DNA of 64,000 nt from positions 2,447,501 through 2,511,500 of the forward strand of contig NZ_CP022684.1 in the NCBI RefSeq assembly GCF_002863865.1, written 5' to 3'. The translations under genes were made by a program, and so were the position numbers. Under the pieces are notes generated by a model. It did no database searches and was not told the DNA's origin. It saw only the letters and a list, made by a program, of their open reading frames with translations. Origin of the DNA: Ketobacter alkanivorans. Its GTDB lineage: Bacteria > Pseudomonadota > Gammaproteobacteria > Pseudomonadales > Ketobacteraceae. Every line of letters starts with the position of its first letter. Position 1 is the first letter of the stretch. Shown here one piece after another: positions 61,830 through 64,000 of the stretch.

Positions 61830-63929
61830 TCAAGCCACTGTATCCTCGATACAGGCCTCTTCCCGAAGGGCTTTCTGCTCCAGCTCTTCGGCGAAGTGAG
61901 TGATCAACGCTTTTACGGTGGGATAGCGTAATAATTCAATCGCCGGAATCACCCGCCCGATCCGATCCTGTAATCGATCCACCAGCTCCACCGCCTCAAC
62001 CGAATCCACCCCCAGCTCAGAGAACGTCACATCCAGATCAATGTGATGGGGCTCTACATCCAGCTTATCCGCCACCCACACCTGCAGATCCGCATACAGT
62101 TCGCTGTGCCAATCCAGCACCTCGGAATTAGCCTGGGGCGCGCGCTCGGGCTTAGTTGCCATGCCAGACCCCGGTTGCCACACATGCACCGGCACCAGGT
62201 TGCCTTCCAAATACATACGCTTGGCGTCGGCACGCTGAATTTTACCGCTGGAGGTTTTGGGAATCGCACTGCCAGACAGCAGCACCAACGCCGTGGGCGT
62301 AATACCGTGCCGACTGGATATGGCTTTAGCGCCTTCTGCCGCCAGCATACGGAAATCCGCCTGCTCCCCGGCCGCCCGACCGACCTCCTGCAGCACCACC
62401 AGTTCTTCCTTACCGTCCACTGTCACCGCAAATGCAGCGCCACCACCCACACGGAACGTTGGATTCACCTCCTGCAACGTACGCTCAATATCCTGGGGAT
62501 AATGATTGCGCCCGGCCACAATGATCACTTCTTTGATACGGCCAGTCACGTACAGCTCGTCATCCAGTTTAAAACCCAGATCGCCGCTGCGCAGATAACC
62601 TGTTTCGCTGTTATCTCCGGCAATAGTCGACTTAAAAACACTGTGCGAAAACTGGGGCTTGCCCCAATAGCCACGCGCTACCGATGGACTGTTGATCCAG
62701 ATCTCGCCCACCTCACCATCGGCACAAGCCATACAGGTGCGAGGGTTGACGATCTTCACATCCGCCCCTTCAGCGATCACACCAGAGCTGACCAAGTGAG
62801 ACGTTTTGGTTCGCAGATCAGCAGGCGCTTCCACATAGCGGCCTTTTTCCAGCTCATCCAGTTGCGCTTTCAATACTTTGGCACCACGGCCAGAAGGCGA
62901 GCCCGCCACAAACAGACTGGCCTCGGCCAAACCGTAACAAGGCAAAAACGCCTTGGGATCAAAACCGCTCACCTTGAAACGATCGGCAAAATTATCCAAC
63001 GCACTGGTCTGGATCGGCTCGGCACCGTTGAAAGCCACAAACCAATTCGACAGATCCAGGGTTTCTGCCTGCTCTTCGGTTACTTTGCGCACACAATATT
63101 GATAACCAAAATTAGGGCCACCACTGACATGAGCCTTCTGCTCAGACAGGGTTTTCAACCACAGCAACGGGCGCTTCAAAAATGTAAGGGGCGACATCAA
63201 AGACACATGGGCACCGGCAAAGATCGGCGTCAGCACGCCACCGATCAGCCCCATATCGTGGAACGGCGGCAGCCAGATCACCACACGCAGATCCTGCATT
63301 GCATCCAAGCGCTCATTGCCGCGGAAAAAGCCATGCAGAATCTGTTCAAAATTGGCCAGCAGGTTGCCGTGGGTCACCTCCACCCCTTTCGGGTTACCGG
63401 TAGAACCTGATGTGTATTGCAGGAACGCAATCTCATCCGGCTGCGCCTGATAAGGCACAAAACCAGCATCAATCGGCTTATCGAGCAATCCATCGATGGC
63501 CACACAGGGCATGGAATCCCCGTAACCCAGAGTGGTAATCCAGGATTCAATCACCGGTGCCAACGCCTGATTGGTTAGAATCGCACCGGCATTACAGTCC
63601 AGCGCCACCTTCTGCAAACGGGATAAATCACGGGCACCCATGGGCGGATAAGCCGGCACCGGGACACAACCGGCATACAAACAACCGAAAAACGCACGGA
63701 TATAATCAATTCCAGGGGCAAACAACAGCAGTAGATTGCGTCCACTCAGGCCCTGATCCACCAAGCTGCTGCCAATGGCTCGAGCGTGCTGATCCAGCGT
63801 AAAGTAGGTCGCAGCATCATCTTGCTGGCCATCATCTTTGATAAAAGAGGCGAGGGGGGCATCGTTGCGGTTGTGGGCCTGCTGTACTGCCATGTCCACG
63901 AGGTTCTGGAACTGAGGAAAACTGTACAT
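61830..63929 (-). CDS. Fatty-acyl-AMP ligase with C-terminal acyl-carrier domain
   Basis: A protein of 699 residues. Residues 1 to about 590 are an acyl-AMP ligase of the FAAL group: P-loop YTSGSTGNPKG (about 171), the block WLPPFHDMGLIGGVL, GYLRSGDLGF and the C-terminal SGKIQRADAKRMY. An acyl-carrier (phosphopantetheine) domain follows, with the attachment Ser in LGVDSVEAVEL (about 640). FAALs load fatty acids as adenylates onto a carrier for polyketide or lipid assembly, not onto CoA. The carrier is fused here, so the product is an acyl-thioester on itself, ready for a downstream synthase that is not in the window. The 70 bases upstream of its start, to the window end, hold no clear feature. 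Confidence 0.92.
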   Translation of the reverse strand: MYSFPQFQNLVDMAVQQAHNRNDAPLASFIKDDGQQDDAATYFTLDQHARAIGSSLVDQGLSGRNLLLLFAPGIDYIRAFFGCLYAGCVPVPAYPPMGARDLSRLQKVALDCNAGAILTNQALAPVIESWITTLGYGDSMPCVAIDGLLDKPIDAGFVPYQAQPDEIAFLQYTSGSTGNPKGVEVTHGNLLANFEQILHGFFRGNERLDAMQDLRVVIWLPPFHDMGLIGGVLTPIFAGAHVSLMSPLTFLKRPLLWLKTLSEQKAHVSGGPNFGYQYCVRKVTEEQAETLDLSNWFVAFNGAEPIQTSALDNFADRFKVSGFDPKAFLPCYGLAEASLFVAGSPSGRGAKVLKAQLDELEKGRYVEAPADLRTKTSHLVSSGVIAEGADVKIVNPRTCMACADGEVGEIWINSPSVARGYWGKPQFSHSVFKSTIAGDNSETGYLRSGDLGFKLDDELYVTGRIKEVIIVAGRNHYPQDIERTLQEVNPTFRVGGGAAFAVTVDGKEELVVLQEVGRAAGEQADFRMLAAEGAKAISSRHGITPTALVLLSGSAIPKTSSGKIQRADAKRMYLEGNLVPVHVWQPGSGMATKPERAPQANSEVLDWHSELYADLQVWVADKLDVEPHHIDLDVTFSELGVDSVEAVELVDRLQDRIGRVIPAIELLRYPTVKALITHFAEELEQKALREEACIEDTVA

Positions 63930-64000
63930 ATCGACTGCATCCTGATTGTTTTTTTATTATTGAAGTCATGACCGCCTGCCCAACGGCCAATCTCTGACTC

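Noticed and set aside
62043..63410. Open frame of 455 codons on the + strand, opposite the fatty-acyl-AMP ligase
   Set aside because: It lies wholly inside a well-matched ligase gene, has no family motif and is rich in His, Gln and Arg, as expected for the complement of a GC-biased gene.
1..64000. CRISPR arrays, transposases, phage integrases, tRNA and rRNA genes
   Set aside because: I looked for short regular repeats, long inverted ends, integrase/transposase motifs and tRNA-like cloverleafs in the gaps and found none that I can support.

Overview
The window looks like chromosomal DNA of a free-living, probably marine or hydrocarbon-associated gammaproteobacterium, with Alcanivorax/Ketobacter/Marinobacter-type gene content. 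The pointers are an acetate-switch regulon (ActP-like symporter, CrbS/CrbR, Acs), a DcaP-type porin, PanP, SO2930-like and MbnH-type di-heme proteins, AraC regulators with the long effector domain, a Baeyer-Villiger-type flavin monooxygenase and a fatty-acyl-AMP ligase. Genus assignment is inference. I see no rRNA, tRNA, CRISPR array, insertion sequence or phage gene.

Layout. 1-9.3 kb: end of an ActP-like symporter, a small anchored protein, a PEP-CTERM protein behind a candidate sigma-54 promoter, a YadG/YadH ABC exporter, a hydrolase, the cNMP/CBS/nucleotidyltransferase (DUF294) protein with its DnaQ-like exonuclease, a LEA2-type lipoprotein and a PhnA-like protein. 9.3-13.9 kb: a 2OG oxygenase, a secreted GH5 endoglycoceramidase-like enzyme, YehS, an AraC regulator and a lipoprotein. 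14-23.6 kb: CrbS (transporter-kinase), an AT-richer SDR/hydrolase pair, CrbR, Acs and a DcaP porin, together an acetate sensing and activation block. 23.6-27.3 kb: PanP, a DUF2782 protein, a globin and a GNAT. 27.4-36.7 kb: one five-gene operon of two transglutaminase-type proteins, two circularly permuted ATP-grasp enzymes and two alpha-E domains, that is, an amidoligase/peptide-tag type system without a proteasome-like Anbu gene. 37-41.1 kb: an outer-membrane barrel, then an operon of another barrel, MbnH and MbnP (a di-heme enzyme and its copper-binding partner). 41.2-43.4 kb: a large lipoprotein hydrolase.

43.6-54 kb is the most unusual part. An operon encodes an AfsA-type (A-factor) hotdog protein, an HAD phosphatase, a Tsx-like channel, a di-heme cytochrome and an AzoR-like flavoprotein. 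A LysR gene is divergent from it. A second operon encodes an NAD(P)-binding reductase, a TauD-like dioxygenase, an orphan soluble protein, a DUF2165-like membrane protein and a duplicated multi-span membrane protein. A thiolase is divergent from that operon. Together these could make, modify and export or sense a butyrolactone/butenolide-like molecule; this is inference. 54-64 kb: a flavin monooxygenase, a large CHASE/PAS/GAF hybrid kinase with one degenerate receiver, an AraC regulator, a secreted Cache/PDC-like protein, a 72-residue orphan and a fatty-acyl-AMP ligase fused to an acyl-carrier domain.

Genes are tightly packed, with several ATGA-type overlaps and convergent stop-codon overlaps. 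Strong hairpins mark most transcription-unit ends (642, 2354, 20271, 23603, 43591, 54002, 61417).
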